Positions 25,570 to 34,514 of a DNA stretch of 64,000 nucleotides are shown here, piece after piece. The translations under genes and the position numbers were made by a program. Under the pieces are notes generated by a model. The model searched no databases, had not been told where the DNA came from, and saw nothing but the letters and a program-made list of their open reading frames with translations. Every line of letters starts with the position of its first letter. Within the stretch, counting starts at the first letter, position 1. Source of the stretch: Kitasatospora acidiphila (GTDB taxonomy: Bacteria > Actinomycetota > Actinomycetes > Streptomycetales > Streptomycetaceae); the NCBI RefSeq assembly GCF_006636205.1, contig NZ_VIGB01000003.1, positions 2,480,001-2,544,000 on the forward strand. Direction: 5' to 3'.

Positions 25570-27117
25570 ATGCACGCCGTGGGGATCGTCCTCTTGCTGG
25601 TGGTTCTGGCCACTGCCGTGGCCACTTTCGCCGGTCGGCTGCGGGTGCCCGCCCCTTCGCTGCTGGTCCTGGTCGGGCTCGGGGTAGCGCTGATACCCGG
25701 CGTGCCGGCGCTGCACGTGCCGCCGGAGACCATCGCTCTGGTGGTGCTCCCGCCGCTGCTGTACGTCTCCGCCGAGGAGCTGTCGCTGCGCGACCTGCGG
25801 ATGGTGTGGCGGCCGGTGACGATCCTGGCTTTCGGTCTGGTCTTCGCCTCGGCGGCGGCGGTCGGCTTCGTGGCGGCCGCCGTGACCGGGCTGCCGCCCG
25901 CGATGGCGTTCGTCCTGGGCGCGGTGCTGTCCAGCACCGACCCGGTCGCGGTCACGGCCCTCGGACGCCGCCTAGCGCTACCGGGCCGGGTGCAGGTCCT
26001 GGTCCAGGCGGAGAGCCTGTTCAACGACGCCACCTCGCTGGTGCTCTTCAAGGTCGCCATCGGCATCGCCGTGGCCACCGGCGCAGCAGTGAGCCTGCCC
26101 CACGCGGCCGGCGAGCTGGTACTGCTCGGGGGCGGCGGCAGTGTGGTCGGCGCGGTCCTGGCGGGTCTGGTCGGGCTCATCCGGCGGCGCGTCACCGACC
26201 CCGTGCTGGAGACGGTCATCGCGCTGGTCACGCCGTACGCGGCGTACGTGCTGGCGGAGTCCGCACACACCTCCGGCGTCACCTCGGTCGTCGTCGCCGG
26301 TGTCCTGCTCGGCCGCTCCAGCCACCGGCTGACCGATGCCCACATCCGGCTGCAACTGCACGCGGTGTACGCCGTGGTGGTCTTCCTGCTGGAGAGCGTG
26401 ATCTTCAGCATCGTCGGCCTGGAACTGCCGACACTCGTCCGTGGACTGCCGCACGGCACCGGCTGGTGGCCGCTGCAGGCGATCGCCCTGGCGGTCGTGC
26501 TGATCGCCGTGCGAGTGGTGTGGACGCTGCCATTGACCCGCGCGGTCAAGCCCAGCCGGGGCCGACTGTCCTGGCGGGTGGCCGGCGTGGTGACCTGGGC
26601 CGGCACGCGCGGGGTGATGCCGCTGGCCGCCGCCCTGTCCATCCCGCTCACCGCGAACGGGGGCGCCCCCTTGGCCGGACGGCCGCTGGTCCTCGTCCTC
26701 ACCACGTCGGTGGTGATATTCACCCTGGTGGTGCAGGGGCTGACCCTGGCAGGAGTCGTCAACCGCTCCGGGCTCGCCCTGGAGCCCGAGCACACCGCCC
26801 GGGAGGAGACCGACGCCCGGGACTCGCTCAACCGTGCCGGGCTGGACCACGTCGAACACCTCGCCGCATTGGAGGTCATGCCGGAGACCGCCCTCGACCG
26901 GGCCCGGCGCGGCCTCAGCGCCCGCCTGGACCGCAGCGCGGACGGCTCCGAAGGGGGCACCGCGGACACCGCCTACCGTCAGCTCCGTCGGGAGGTGATC
27001 GCCGTCCAGAACACTGAACTCCACCGCCTGTACGAGGAGCACCTCATCAGTGACACCACCCGCCGACGCCTCCAGCACGACCTCGACCGCGAAGAAGCGG
27101 CCCTGGGCGGCCCGTAG
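25570..27117 (+). CDS. CPA1-family Na+/H+ antiporter
   Basis: 515 residues with about 12 membrane segments; exchanges cytoplasmic Na+ (or K+) for protons. Family motifs: VLPPLLYVSAEE near residue 58, LGAVLSSTDPVAV near 120 and AESLFNDATSLVLFK near 150, which carries the ion-binding Asp of the ND pair. WAGTRGVMPLAAAL lies in the late helices. A cytoplasmic tail of about 110 residues ends in a charged helix. The leader holds the 24-nt motif. Convergent with kdpE, with a shared inverted repeat between them. A scrap of a second copy lies at 20640. Confidence 0.92.
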   Translation: MHAVGIVLLLVVLATAVATFAGRLRVPAPSLLVLVGLGVALIPGVPALHVPPETIALVVLPPLLYVSAEELSLRDLRMVWRPVTILAFGLVFASAAAVGFVAAAVTGLPPAMAFVLGAVLSSTDPVAVTALGRRLALPGRVQVLVQAESLFNDATSLVLFKVAIGIAVATGAAVSLPHAAGELVLLGGGGSVVGAVLAGLVGLIRRRVTDPVLETVIALVTPYAAYVLAESAHTSGVTSVVVAGVLLGRSSHRLTDAHIRLQLHAVYAVVVFLLESVIFSIVGLELPTLVRGLPHGTGWWPLQAIALAVVLIAVRVVWTLPLTRAVKPSRGRLSWRVAGVVTWAGTRGVMPLAAALSIPLTANGGAPLAGRPLVLVLTTSVVIFTLVVQGLTLAGVVNRSGLALEPEHTAREETDARDSLNRAGLDHVEHLAALEVMPETALDRARRGLSARLDRSADGSEGGTADTAYRQLRREVIAVQNTELHRLYEEHLISDTTRRRLQHDLDREEAALGGP

Positions 27118-27140
27118 CAACCGCGCTCCCTCGTCCGGCG

Positions 27141-27176
27141 CGGTGATCGAACAGGAAACCGGCCGTGCGATCACCG
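27141..27176. terminator. Inverted repeat between convergent antiporter and kdpE genes
   Basis: 9-bp arms CGGTGATCG (27141-27149) and CGATCACCG (27168-27176). It sits 24 bp after the antiporter stop and 6 bp after the kdpE stop, so it may serve both. Confidence 0.5.
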
Positions 27177-27181
27177 GGAGA

Positions 27182-27862
27182 TCAAGGTTCGAAGCGGTAG
27201 CCCATGCCGGCCTCGGTGATGAAGTGCCGCGGGCGCGAGGGGTCCTGCTCCAGCTTGCGACGGAGCTGGGCCAGGTAGACGCGCAGGTAGTTGGTCTCCT
27301 TGCGGTAGGCGGGTCCCCAGACCTCCTGCAGCAGCTGGGTCTGGCCCACCAGGGTCCCGGCGTTGCGGACCAGCACTTCGAGCAGGTGCCACTCGGTCGG
27401 GGTGAGGCGGATGTCCCGGCCATCGCGGTTGACCTTCTTGGCCGCCAGGTCGACGGTGAAGCCCGCGGCGACGATCATCGAGTCGTACCCGCCGGCCGCG
27501 GGTTCGGTGCGGCGGACGGCAACGCGGATCCGGGCGAGCAACTCGTCCATTCCGAAGGGCTTCGTGATGTAGTCATCGGCACCGGCGTCCAGGGCCTGGA
27601 CTTTTTCGGGGGACGCCTGGCGAGCTGAGAGCACGATGATCGGGATCTGCGTCCACTTGCGCAGGCCCTCGATCACCTCGACGCCGTCCATGTCGGGCAG
27701 GCCGAGATCGAGGAGCACGACGTCCGGTTTGCGGGCAGCGGCCAGCTCAAGGGCGGTGGCGCCGTCGGCGGCGACATCGACCTCGTAGTCGCGAGCCTTG
27801 AGATTGAGTTCGAGCGCGCGGACCATCTGGGGTTCGTCGTCGACGACGAGAACTCGGGTCAT
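27182..27862 (-). CDS. kdpE: KdpE-type response regulator (orphan copy)
   Basis: 226 residues; OmpR-family DNA-binding regulator. ATG 27862 has GGAAGG upstream; a longer frame adds 38 non-homologous residues. The receiver domain has VVDDEP, phosphorylated Asp52 in LLDLGLPD, and Lys in ITKPFG. The C-terminal winged helix has LTPTEWHLLEVLVRN and YLRVYLAQLRRKLE. No kinase gene adjoins it; the second KdpD (48118) is a candidate partner 20 kb away. It is likely one of two regulators for the tandem 11-bp boxes in the island. Confidence 0.92.
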   Translation of the reverse strand: MTRVLVVDDEPQMVRALELNLKARDYEVDVAADGATALELAAARKPDVVLLDLGLPDMDGVEVIEGLRKWTQIPIIVLSARQASPEKVQALDAGADDYITKPFGMDELLARIRVAVRRTEPAAGGYDSMIVAAGFTVDLAAKKVNRDGRDIRLTPTEWHLLEVLVRNAGTLVGQTQLLQEVWGPAYRKETNYLRVYLAQLRRKLEQDPSRPRHFITEAGMGYRFEP

Positions 27863-28047
27863 CGGGCTCGCCTTCCGGTCCGGGGTCCACTGAACGGAAG
27901 CAGCACCCAGCCGGGCCCGCCCGGTACGACGTTCGCGGGTCACCGGATGACGGCAACAGTCCGAGCGGTGCTCCACCTCCGCTTTGAAGCGTACTTGCCG
28001 CGGGAAACGGCGCTGCGATCACCAGGACTGGGGTCGGACCGGGCCCT

Positions 28048-28560
28048 TCACAGACCGGAGCGTGTGAACACTGCGCGGGCTTGGTCACCGGATATCCGCT
28101 CATCCAGCTCACACAACACGTCCACGCCCTCGCGCAAGGTGCCGCACCGCCGCGCGTGGGAGGCGTCCGTGTCCAGTCGGTGCCACAGGAGCGGGTTGGC
28201 GGCCAGGACGCGTGGATCGAGCTCCAGCCGACCACCGTAGGCGTCGCGCATGATCAGACGGACGGCGACGACACCCGACGTGCGAACGCTCACCAGCGCG
28301 TCGGTGGATATCCGACGGCGGCGCCACAGTCCGCGGACCTCGAGCCAGCCCTCGCCCGCCAACACCCTGTCCGGCAGGAAGACCACGAACGTCGCACAGG
28401 CCAGCAGGGCCCACAGTCCGGCCCGCAGCGGTGTGAGACGGCCCGAGCCCCAGTCGATCAAGAGGGCCGCCGCAAGGAGCAACGCCGCGCTGCAGAAGGC
28501 ATGGCGAGCGGCGGCCGTCCAGCGGCGGTCCGTGGCGAGGGTTTCGTGGCGTTGCACCAT
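28048..28560 (-). CDS. Two-helix membrane protein with PH-like tail
   Basis: 170 residues from ATG 28560. After a short N-terminus come two membrane segments (HAFCSAALLLAAALLIDWG and AGLWALLACATFVVFLP). A strand-rich domain follows (GWLEVRGLWRRRRISTDALVSVRTSG, then GRLELDPRVLAANPLLWHRL), laid out like small bacterial PH-domain membrane proteins. A candidate 11-bp tandem box lies 54 bp upstream. No specific function is known. Confidence 0.65.
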   Translation of the reverse strand: MVQRHETLATDRRWTAAARHAFCSAALLLAAALLIDWGSGRLTPLRAGLWALLACATFVVFLPDRVLAGEGWLEVRGLWRRRRISTDALVSVRTSGVVAVRLIMRDAYGGRLELDPRVLAANPLLWHRLDTDASHARRCGTLREGVDVLCELDERISGDQARAVFTRSGL

Positions 28561-28613
28561 CCCGACCGTAGGAGGCCCCGCATGCCCCGTCTCCTGCGCT
28601 GACGTCCTTGGGG

Positions 28614-28635
28614 CGCTTCTTAGCGCAATCCTGAC
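28614..28635 (-). promoter_or_regulatory. Tandem 11-bp box, imperfect (candidate KdpE site)
   Basis: On the minus strand GTCAGGATTGC is followed by GCTAAGAAGCG, the second half departing from RTCARG at two positions. It lies 54 bp upstream of the PH-like membrane protein gene. Confidence 0.35.
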
Positions 28636-28685
28636 GCACCGGGCCGACGCAGCCCGTGCAGCCCTCTCGCAGCCGGGAGCAGCAG

Positions 28686-29438
28686 TCAGGCCGCTGCTGT
28701 GGTTCGGGACAGGGAGCCGATCGCTGCACCTGCCTGGTCGGCCAGGGTCACCGCGACGACCAGCGTCTGCCTGCTCGGCATGCTGCCCGGAACCGGATCG
28801 AGCATGAAGCGGCCGACGTACCTGCCGTTGCCGTACACCCGCAACTCCACTTCCTCGGCGGGCATCCCGAGCACGTCCGTGTCCCACACCTTGCGGCCGA
28901 CGGCGATCGAGCCGTCCTCCTCCAGGCGCGGCGGGTGGCCGAGCAGCGATCCGAACTCGAAGCGGCAACCACGAAGTTGCAACAGGTCCATTAGCTGGGC
29001 CCGCACGTAGTCAACCACGGCCGGGGCAGAGTTGGCGGACCGGGCACGGGCCGCCGTCTCGTGGATCCGCGTCAGGTATCCGGCATCCGTGATCGCCACG
29101 ACCTCGAACTTCCGTGCTTTGGCTGCGAGTTGCGAGGCAGCCAGGCCAACGGCCAAGAGCAGTGCGGCGGTGACGATGTCGGACGAGCGGCTGATCGCGA
29201 ACTGCTCGTACGGCCGAGTGAAGAAGAAGTCGAACCAGACCGCGGCACTGAGGGCGGCGACCGCACCCGCGAGACGGTGCCCGAAAGCGGCGACCGCCAC
29301 GATCGCGACCACCAGCAGCAGGGCCACGTTGGTGTTCGCCAGGTGGCCGCGCAGCGGCAGCAGCACGGCGCTGAGGACGAGCGGAGCCAGAGCCGCCCCG
29401 ATCAGCGAGAGCGGACCCGTTGTCGTGTACCGGCGCAT
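28686..29438 (-). CDS. DUF4118 (KdpD-like membrane domain) protein without kinase
   Basis: 250 residues from ATG 29438, with GGAGGTG upstream. Four membrane helices (LIGAALAPLVLSAVLLP, NVALLLVVAIVAVAAFGH, LAGAVAALSAAVWFDFFF, IVTAALLLAVGLAASQLA) match the KdpD transmembrane module, including FDFFFTRPYEQFAI in its loop. The remaining 130 residues look like a GAF-type input domain. Histidine kinase parts are absent. It may sense turgor or ions and act through other KdpD proteins, or be a split remnant of a KdpD upstream of the orphan kdpE. Confidence 0.78.
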   Translation of the reverse strand: MRRYTTTGPLSLIGAALAPLVLSAVLLPLRGHLANTNVALLLVVAIVAVAAFGHRLAGAVAALSAAVWFDFFFTRPYEQFAISRSSDIVTAALLLAVGLAASQLAAKARKFEVVAITDAGYLTRIHETAARARSANSAPAVVDYVRAQLMDLLQLRGCRFEFGSLLGHPPRLEEDGSIAVGRKVWDTDVLGMPAEEVELRVYGNGRYVGRFMLDPVPGSMPSRQTLVVAVTLADQAGAAIGSLSRTTAAA

Positions 29439-29700
29439 CGTTGCACCTCCGAATTCCGGTGTAGCAGGCCCGGCGTCGCACGCAAGCGGAACGGCAGGCT
29501 GTTAACGGGTTCCTTGCGCCGGATTCCGCCCGCTGGCGGGCGTCGGGCGGTATGACGGGAGTGGCGGAGAAGGTCAGTCGCCCGGACCGCGGCTCGCATC
29601 CGTCCTGGGCCGGTCCACCGCGCCGCCGACGGGCCGCACTGAGAACCCGGAGCACGACACCCTCTTGCGCATTGTTCCCATCCGAGTACTGTCGGTAAAT

Positions 29701-29724
29701 GGCGTGCCGGGAAGTCTGGTCGGC
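29701..29724 (+). promoter_or_regulatory. 24-nt leader motif, copy 3
   Basis: Same motif as 23642 and 25481, with Y as C at the third base and T in the centre, 71 bp before the membrane-anchored protein gene at 29796. Confidence 0.55.
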
Positions 29725-29795
29725 GAGAAGGTCGCACGTGCCGTGCCCATCGCGGGCGGGCAGGTGCTGACAGGACCTCAACCAGTGGAGGCGCC

Positions 29796-30479
29796 ATGGG
29801 CGTCATCGTCCCGATCCTGCTCTTCGTCTGTCTTGCCACCCTCGTGTTCGGGTCGCCCCGGATCCCCCCGCTGCGAGAACGGCGCCGCACGAGGGCGGTC
29901 AGCAGTGCGCTGGTGGCTCGTCACGGTTTCACGGCCCGGCCCTCGTTCACCACCTCACGGATCCCCTTTCCCGGCCCACCGTTCCACTACGGGTCGGCGC
30001 AGCGCCTGACGGACCAGGTCGCCGGCGAGGTGGAGGGCCTACCGGTGACATCGGCCGGCTACTCCTGCCACTACAACGGATCGTCCCACTTCTACGGCAT
30101 CGCCCTGGTCACCCTGCCGTTCCCGGTGGACACCGCCGAGGTGCGGCACGAGCCGGCCTTCCATACCGTCCGGGTCGTGGAGCCGGTGCCTGCGGGCCGC
30201 GTTCGTACGGGCGCGGCGCGGTTCGACACGGCCTACGAGATCTACTGCCGCGATCCGCACAACGGGCAGAGCGCACTCTCGGCGGCCGGGGTGGACGAAC
30301 TCCTGTCCGCTCCGGAGCCGTTCAGCTGGCGGGCCGAGGGGACGCAGCTGCTGCTCTGGCGGTCCGGCGGCTGGTCGTCCGCCCCGTCGCTCCTCGGCTG
30401 CGTGCGGGCCGCGTCCTCTGCCCTGTCCTCAAGTAACGTGAGCAGTACCGAAATTCAGGCCGGCCGGCCCATCCAGTAG
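29796..30479 (+). CDS. Membrane-anchored protein of unknown function
   Basis: 227 residues; ATG 29796 is preceded by GTGGAGG. One N-terminal membrane helix (IVPILLFVCLATLVFG) followed by Arg-rich residues, then a soluble strand-rich domain with aromatic motifs (YSCHYNGSSHFYGIALVTLPFP, FHTVRVVEP, WRAEGTQLLLWRSGG). I do not recognise a domain. The leader motif shared with the Na+/H+ antiporter suggests an ion or membrane-stress role. The last 20 residues run into the convergent GNAT remnant and may not be original. Confidence 0.62.
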   Translation: MGVIVPILLFVCLATLVFGSPRIPPLRERRRTRAVSSALVARHGFTARPSFTTSRIPFPGPPFHYGSAQRLTDQVAGEVEGLPVTSAGYSCHYNGSSHFYGIALVTLPFPVDTAEVRHEPAFHTVRVVEPVPAGRVRTGAARFDTAYEIYCRDPHNGQSALSAAGVDELLSAPEPFSWRAEGTQLLLWRSGGWSSAPSLLGCVRAASSALSSSNVSSTEIQAGRPIQ

Positions 30480-30600
30480 ACCACCTCCTCTCGAACGGGA
30501 ACGAAGCCGGCCGCTTCCGCCAGGGCGCGGCCGGGTTCGTTCGAACGCGGCACCGTCCAGGTCGGGATCCGGCCGGTCTGCTGGATCGCCGCGCCCCCCA
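30455..30600 (-). pseudogene. GNAT acetyltransferase C-terminal remnant
   Basis: Minus strand encodes IPTWTVPRSNEPGRALAEAAG, then FVPVREEVVYWMGRPA and stop, the usual end of a GNAT acetyltransferase (asn-x-pro-ala helix and final strand). The acetyl-CoA-binding part is absent. Confidence 0.6.
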
Positions 30601-30751
30601 AACGCAAGCGAGAGCCACCCCTGAGCGGCGGAATCCCTGGGCGGTGGCCGCTCACACCAGCTGAAGTGGCTCTTACGCCACACCGCGGCCGGCGCCCCGC
30701 CTGTTCCGACGCTCCGACTGTCAATACCCCGACAAGCGTTCCTGGCGCAGC

Positions 30752-30773
30752 GTCAGGATGTCGTCAGGGCGGG
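30752..30773 (+). promoter_or_regulatory. Tandem 11-bp box (candidate KdpE site) before orphan kdpB
   Basis: GTCAGGATGTC followed directly by GTCAGGGCGGG. It covers the more upstream possible start codon (ATG 30758), which favours ATG 30809 as the real start of the kdpB gene. Confidence 0.55.
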
Positions 30774-30808
30774 AAAGTTCATCGTCAGCGCACGGTTGGC
30801 TGAGCCAC

Positions 30809-32935
30809 ATGTCTTCCCTGGCTCCCGACGAAGCTGTTGCCCCCGGCCCGGTCTCCCCCCCACCGGCCCGTCACCGCCAGCGCGCGGGCGGTGCGCTCTT
30901 CGACGTGAGACAGCTGGTCACGGCGTTCCCCGAGGCGCTGCGCAAGCTGCATCCGCGGCTGATGGCGCGCAATCCGGTGATGTTCGTGGTGGAGGCCGGC
31001 TCCGCGCTCACCATGATCTCCGCCGTGCTCTCGCCGAGCCTGTTCGCCTGGCTGATCAGCGGCTGGCTCTGGCTCACGGTCATCTTCGCCAACCTGGCAG
31101 AGGCGGTCGCCGAGGGCCGGGGCAAGGCACAGGCGGAGTCGCTGCGGCGCGCCAGGACCGGCACGACCGCGCGTCGGCTGCGCCACTGGCGGGTGGGCCT
31201 CACCCGGTTCGAGGAGGAGAGGGTGCCCGCCAGACACCTCCAGCTGTACGACGTCGTCGTGGTGGAGGCCGGCGAGACCATTCCCGGCGACGGGGACGTG
31301 GTCGACGGCATCGCGGCCGTGGACGAGTCGGCGATCACCGGCGAGTCCGCGCCGGTGATCCGCGAGGCTGGCGGCGACCGGTGCGCGGTGACCGGCGGCA
31401 CCAGGGTACTCTCCGACCGGATCATCGTGAGGATCACCTCCAAACCTGGCCTGACCTTCATCGACCGGATGATCGCCCTGGTTGAGGGGGCGGAGCGGAA
31501 GAAGACGCCGAACGAGATCGCGCTCAACCTGCTGCTGGCGTCGCTGACGATCGTGTTCATCCTCTCCGTGGTCTCCTTGCAGCCGATGGCCGCCTACGCG
31601 GGCGCCGAGCAGTCCACCCCGGTACTGGTGGCACTGCTGGTGGCGCTCATCCCGACCACCATCGGCGCGCTGCTCTCCGCGATCGGCATCGCAGGCATGG
31701 ACCGCCTGGTGCAGCGCAACGTGCTGGCCATGTCCGGTAGGGCGGTCGAGGCCGCGGGCGACGTGGACACCCTGCTGCTCGACAAGACGGGAACCATCAC
31801 GTTCGGCAACCGGCAGGCCGTCCGCTTCCTGCCCGCGCCGGGTGTCCCGGATGCCCAACTGGCCGAGGGTGCCCAGCTGTCCAGTCTCGCGGACGAGACA
31901 CCCGAGGGCCGTTCCATCGTGGTGCTCGCCAAGCGGTACGGCCTGCGGCAGCGGGCGGAGGGTGAACTCGGGCACATGGAGTTCGTGCCCTTCAGCGCCC
32001 AGAGCAGGATGAGCGGCGTCGATCTCAGCTGGCCGGACGCGCCGACCGTCCACGTCCGCAAGGGCGCCTCGGCGGCCGTTTCCGCCTGGGTCTACGAGCG
32101 CGGGGGCCTGGTGCCGGGACAAGTGCTGGAGGCCGTCGACGTCATCGCAGCCCACGGCGGCACTCCGCTGCTGGTCGCCGTCCACGACCGCCACGGGGCG
32201 AGGGTGCTGGGGATCGTCCAGCTCAAGGACGTGGTCAAGGACGGCATCCGCGAGCGCTTCGCCGAGCTGCGCCGGATGGGCATCCGCACGGTGATGGTCA
32301 CCGGCGACAATCCGCTGACCGCTCGGGCGATCGCGCAGGAGGCCGGGGTGGACGACTTCCTCGCCGAGGCGACCCCCGAGGACAAACTCGACCTCATCCG
32401 GCGGGAGCAGGCCGAGGGCAAGCTCGTCGCGATGACCGGCGACGGCACCAACGACGCCCCGGCACTCGCCCAGGCCGACGTCGGGGTGGCGATGAACACC
32501 GGCACCTCCGCCGCCAAGGAGGCCGGCAACATGGTGGACCTGGACTCCAACCCCACCAAGCTGATCGAGATCGTCCAGATCGGCAAGCAACTCCTCATCA
32601 CTCGCGGCGCGTTGACCACGTTCTCGATCGCCAACGACGTCTCCAAGTACTTCGCGATCATCCCGGCCATGTTCGGCCAGGCCTATCCGGGCCTGCGCGA
32701 CCTCAACATCATGGCCCTGCACAGTCCGACCTCGGCGATCACCTCGGCGATCATCTTCAACGCACTGATCATCATCGCGCTGATCCCTCTGGCCCTGCGC
32801 GGGGTGCGCTACAAGCCGGCTTCGGCGGCCGACCTGCTCGCCCGGAACCTGCGGGTCTTCGGGCTGGGCGGACTCGTCCTGCCGTTCCTCGGCATCAAAC
32901 TGATCGACCTGTTGGTCGCCCAGTTCCTGTTCTGA
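30809..32935 (+). CDS. kdpB: Orphan KdpB-type potassium-transporting ATPase subunit
   Basis: 708 residues from ATG 30809; ATG 30758 would add 17 but lies inside a repeat box. It is a full P-type ATPase: ITGES loop, phosphorylated Asp in [24 protein letters not shown] hinge, and the KdpB ending with [23 protein letters not shown]. It is about 70% identical by eye to the operon KdpB (37175). No kdpA or kdpC adjoins it, and KdpB alone cannot form the transport complex. It could replace the operon subunit under other conditions, or be a relic of a second kdp operon with all catalytic motifs still intact. Confidence 0.93.
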   Translation: MSSLAPDEAVAPGPVSPPPARHRQRAGGALFDVRQLVTAFPEALRKLHPRLMARNPVMFVVEAGSALTMISAVLSPSLFAWLISGWLWLTVIFANLAEAVAEGRGKAQAESLRRARTGTTARRLRHWRVGLTRFEEERVPARHLQLYDVVVVEAGETIPGDGDVVDGIAAVDESAITGESAPVIREAGGDRCAVTGGTRVLSDRIIVRITSKPGLTFIDRMIALVEGAERKKTPNEIALNLLLASLTIVFILSVVSLQPMAAYAGAEQSTPVLVALLVALIPTTIGALLSAIGIAGMDRLVQRNVLAMSGRAVEAAGDVDTLLLDKTGTITFGNRQAVRFLPAPGVPDAQLAEGAQLSSLADETPEGRSIVVLAKRYGLRQRAEGELGHMEFVPFSAQSRMSGVDLSWPDAPTVHVRKGASAAVSAWVYERGGLVPGQVLEAVDVIAAHGGTPLLVAVHDRHGARVLGIVQLKDVVKDGIRERFAELRRMGIRTVMVTGDNPLTARAIAQEAGVDDFLAEATPEDKLDLIRREQAEGKLVAMTGDGTNDAPALAQADVGVAMNTGTSAAKEAGNMVDLDSNPTKLIEIVQIGKQLLITRGALTTFSIANDVSKYFAIIPAMFGQAYPGLRDLNIMALHSPTSAITSAIIFNALIIIALIPLALRGVRYKPASAADLLARNLRVFGLGGLVLPFLGIKLIDLLVAQFLF

Positions 32936-32943
32936 TCAAGCGC

Positions 32944-32965
32944 ATCAAGGATTCATCAGAGCGGG
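32944..32965 (+). promoter_or_regulatory. Tandem 11-bp box just after orphan kdpB
   Basis: ATCAAGGATTC followed by ATCAGAGCGGG, with a further ATCAAG starting at 32935 that overlaps the kdpB stop. It is 350 bp before the SDR gene, so its target is unclear. Confidence 0.45.
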
Positions 32966-33315
32966 TGAGTCGGGCTTGTCCCCCTGCTGCCAGTTGATTT
33001 GAATGAACGTCATGAACCGTCCGGCACGCCACCACGACCGTCCGCCGCATCCGCGGACGCGCGCTGCCGTCACGGCCACCAGCGCACTCCGGTAACCCGT
33101 AGCCTCCCTGCGGTCGACCCACCGAGTGCTCGGCGCAGACGGGCGCCAGCAGTGGCCCGTCTGCGCCTCCCGTCGCCCCGGCCCCGATGCCATCCAGCCT
33201 CGATTCCAGGCGCTGGCGGGTCTTCCGAATTCACTTCCCCGCACCTCCGGCACCCGGTCGCGCGCACCCGCGCGTCCCCGGCACCCCGGGCGTGCCCGCA
33301 CACCATGGATGGACC
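32966..33315. other. Gene-free stretch upstream of the SDR gene
   Basis: No convincing frame or ribosome site. It should contain the SDR promoter. Confidence 0.4.
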
Positions 33316-34134
33316 ATGTCCGCATTCCTCTCCGGCCGCACCGCCCTCGTCACCGGTGCCTCCTCCGGCATCGGTTGGGAGACCGCCCGGCTGCTCGCCG
33401 AGCAGGGGGCCACCGTCATCGTCCACGCCCGCACCGCCGACGAGGGCGAGCATGCCGTCGAACGGCTGGTCGAGCGTGGCGCGGCGCGAGACCAACTCCA
33501 CCTGGTCGCAGCGGACTTCACCCGTCTCGCCGCGGTCGCCAGCCTAGCGGAGAACGTCGCCCAGGCCTTCCCGGCACTGCATCTGCTGGTCAACAACGCG
33601 GCGGTCATGGCGCCCGAGCGGTGCACGCTCACCGATGATGGTGTCGAGGTCTCGTTCCAGGTGAACTTCCTCGCCGCCCACCTGCTCGCCAAGCAACTGC
33701 AGGGCCCGCTCGCGGCCGCCGGCAACGCCCGGATCATCAACGTCTCCTCCTCCCTGCACCGCACCGCCGCCATGAACTGGACCGATCCCAACCGGGTCAA
33801 GAAGTACTCCCGGGTGGCCGCCTACGCCCAGTCCCAGCTGGCGCTCAGCATGGCCGCCGGCTCCATGGCTCCGGCCGGCTCCGACATCACCGCGGTGAGC
33901 GTCAACCCCGGTCTGTGCGACACCGCCCTGCTCCCCCTTTACGGGCGGGTCGGTGCGCCGCCGGCCGAGGGGGCGGCCGCGGTCGTCCGCCTGTGCCTGC
34001 CCACCGTCGAGCTCACCAACGGCGAGTACTACGACGACGGGGACATCGCCCCCACCGCCGTCGCCGTCCATGAGGAGCGGTCCCAGCGGCGTCTCGCCAA
34101 GCTCGCCGACCAGCTGACCACCGCCAAGGCCTGA
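33316..34134 (+). CDS. Short-chain dehydrogenase-like protein lacking the catalytic lysine
   Basis: 272 residues from ATG 33316. The Rossmann NAD(P)-binding motif TGASSGIG (about residues 12-19), VNNAAVMAP and NVSSS are all present. The active-site motif YxxxK reads Y-A-Q-S-Q: the codon after TCC is CAG, so the catalytic Lys is replaced by Gln. The Tyr and Ser remain. The protein may be a weak oxidoreductase, use another substrate chemistry, or serve as an NAD(P)-binding sensor. It is followed 25 bp later by the bL37-like gene. Confidence 0.88.
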   Translation: MSAFLSGRTALVTGASSGIGWETARLLAEQGATVIVHARTADEGEHAVERLVERGAARDQLHLVAADFTRLAAVASLAENVAQAFPALHLLVNNAAVMAPERCTLTDDGVEVSFQVNFLAAHLLAKQLQGPLAAAGNARIINVSSSLHRTAAMNWTDPNRVKKYSRVAAYAQSQLALSMAAGSMAPAGSDITAVSVNPGLCDTALLPLYGRVGAPPAEGAAAVVRLCLPTVELTNGEYYDDGDIAPTAVAVHEERSQRRLAKLADQLTTAKA

Positions 34135-34159
34135 CACCCGACGACAGGAGAGGCCGTCC

Positions 34160-34234
34160 ATGTCCAAGCGCTCCCGCAAGAAGAAGACCCGCCGCAGGAA
34201 GAAGGCGAACCACGGCCGCAAACCCGGCCAGTAA
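34160..34234 (+). CDS. bL37-like small ribosomal protein (24 residues)
   Basis: ATG 34160 preceded by AGGAGAGG. The 24-residue product starts MSKRSRKKKTRRRKK and ends ANHGRKPGQ. It matches in size and pattern the tiny actinobacterial 50S protein bL37 (KRxRKK... ANHGKRP). Streptomycetes usually carry a core copy elsewhere, so this would be an accessory paralog that could replace it in the ribosome. Strong hairpins follow. It was too short for ordinary gene calling. Confidence 0.75.
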   Translation: MSKRSRKKKTRRRKKANHGRKPGQ

Positions 34235-34246
34235 CCACCTCGAGCC

Positions 34247-34323
34247 CCCGGCGCCGCGTGCCACCGGCGCCGGGTTCCACACCGCCGAAGCCCTGGGAGT
34301 CCGCCGGACCCCGGGGCTTCGGC
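34247..34323 (+). terminator. Double hairpin after the bL37-like gene
   Basis: First stem CCCGGCGCC (34247-34255) with GGCGCCGGG (34266-34274). Second stem GCCGAAGCCC (34284-34293) with GGGCTTCGGC (34314-34323). Confidence 0.7.
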
Positions 34324-34437
34324 CTACCCGTGCACCGGGCTCCGGCCCAGCAGGCCCGCTCCGGATGGCTCGGAATGCGGACCGTGCGCCGCTCGGGCCG
34401 CCATCGTCAGGGCTGCGTAGGGTCCGGCCCTCCGCTC

Positions 34438-34459
34438 ATCAGGAATGTGTCAATGATCG
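34438..34459 (+). promoter_or_regulatory. Tandem 11-bp box (candidate KdpE site) before the USP gene
   Basis: ATCAGGAATGT followed by GTCAATGATCG, 55 bp upstream of the USP start region. A further half-site, GTCAGGGCTGC, lies at 34406. Confidence 0.5.
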
Positions 34460-34514
34460 CCGCTCCCCGGTCCCCGACCGCATCTCCTGGTACGGATCTA
34501 CCCGAAGGAAGGAC

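Noticed and set aside
30758..30808. Upstream start codon for the orphan kdpB
   Set aside because: The extra 17 residues are not KdpB-like and the codon lies within the tandem 11-bp box.
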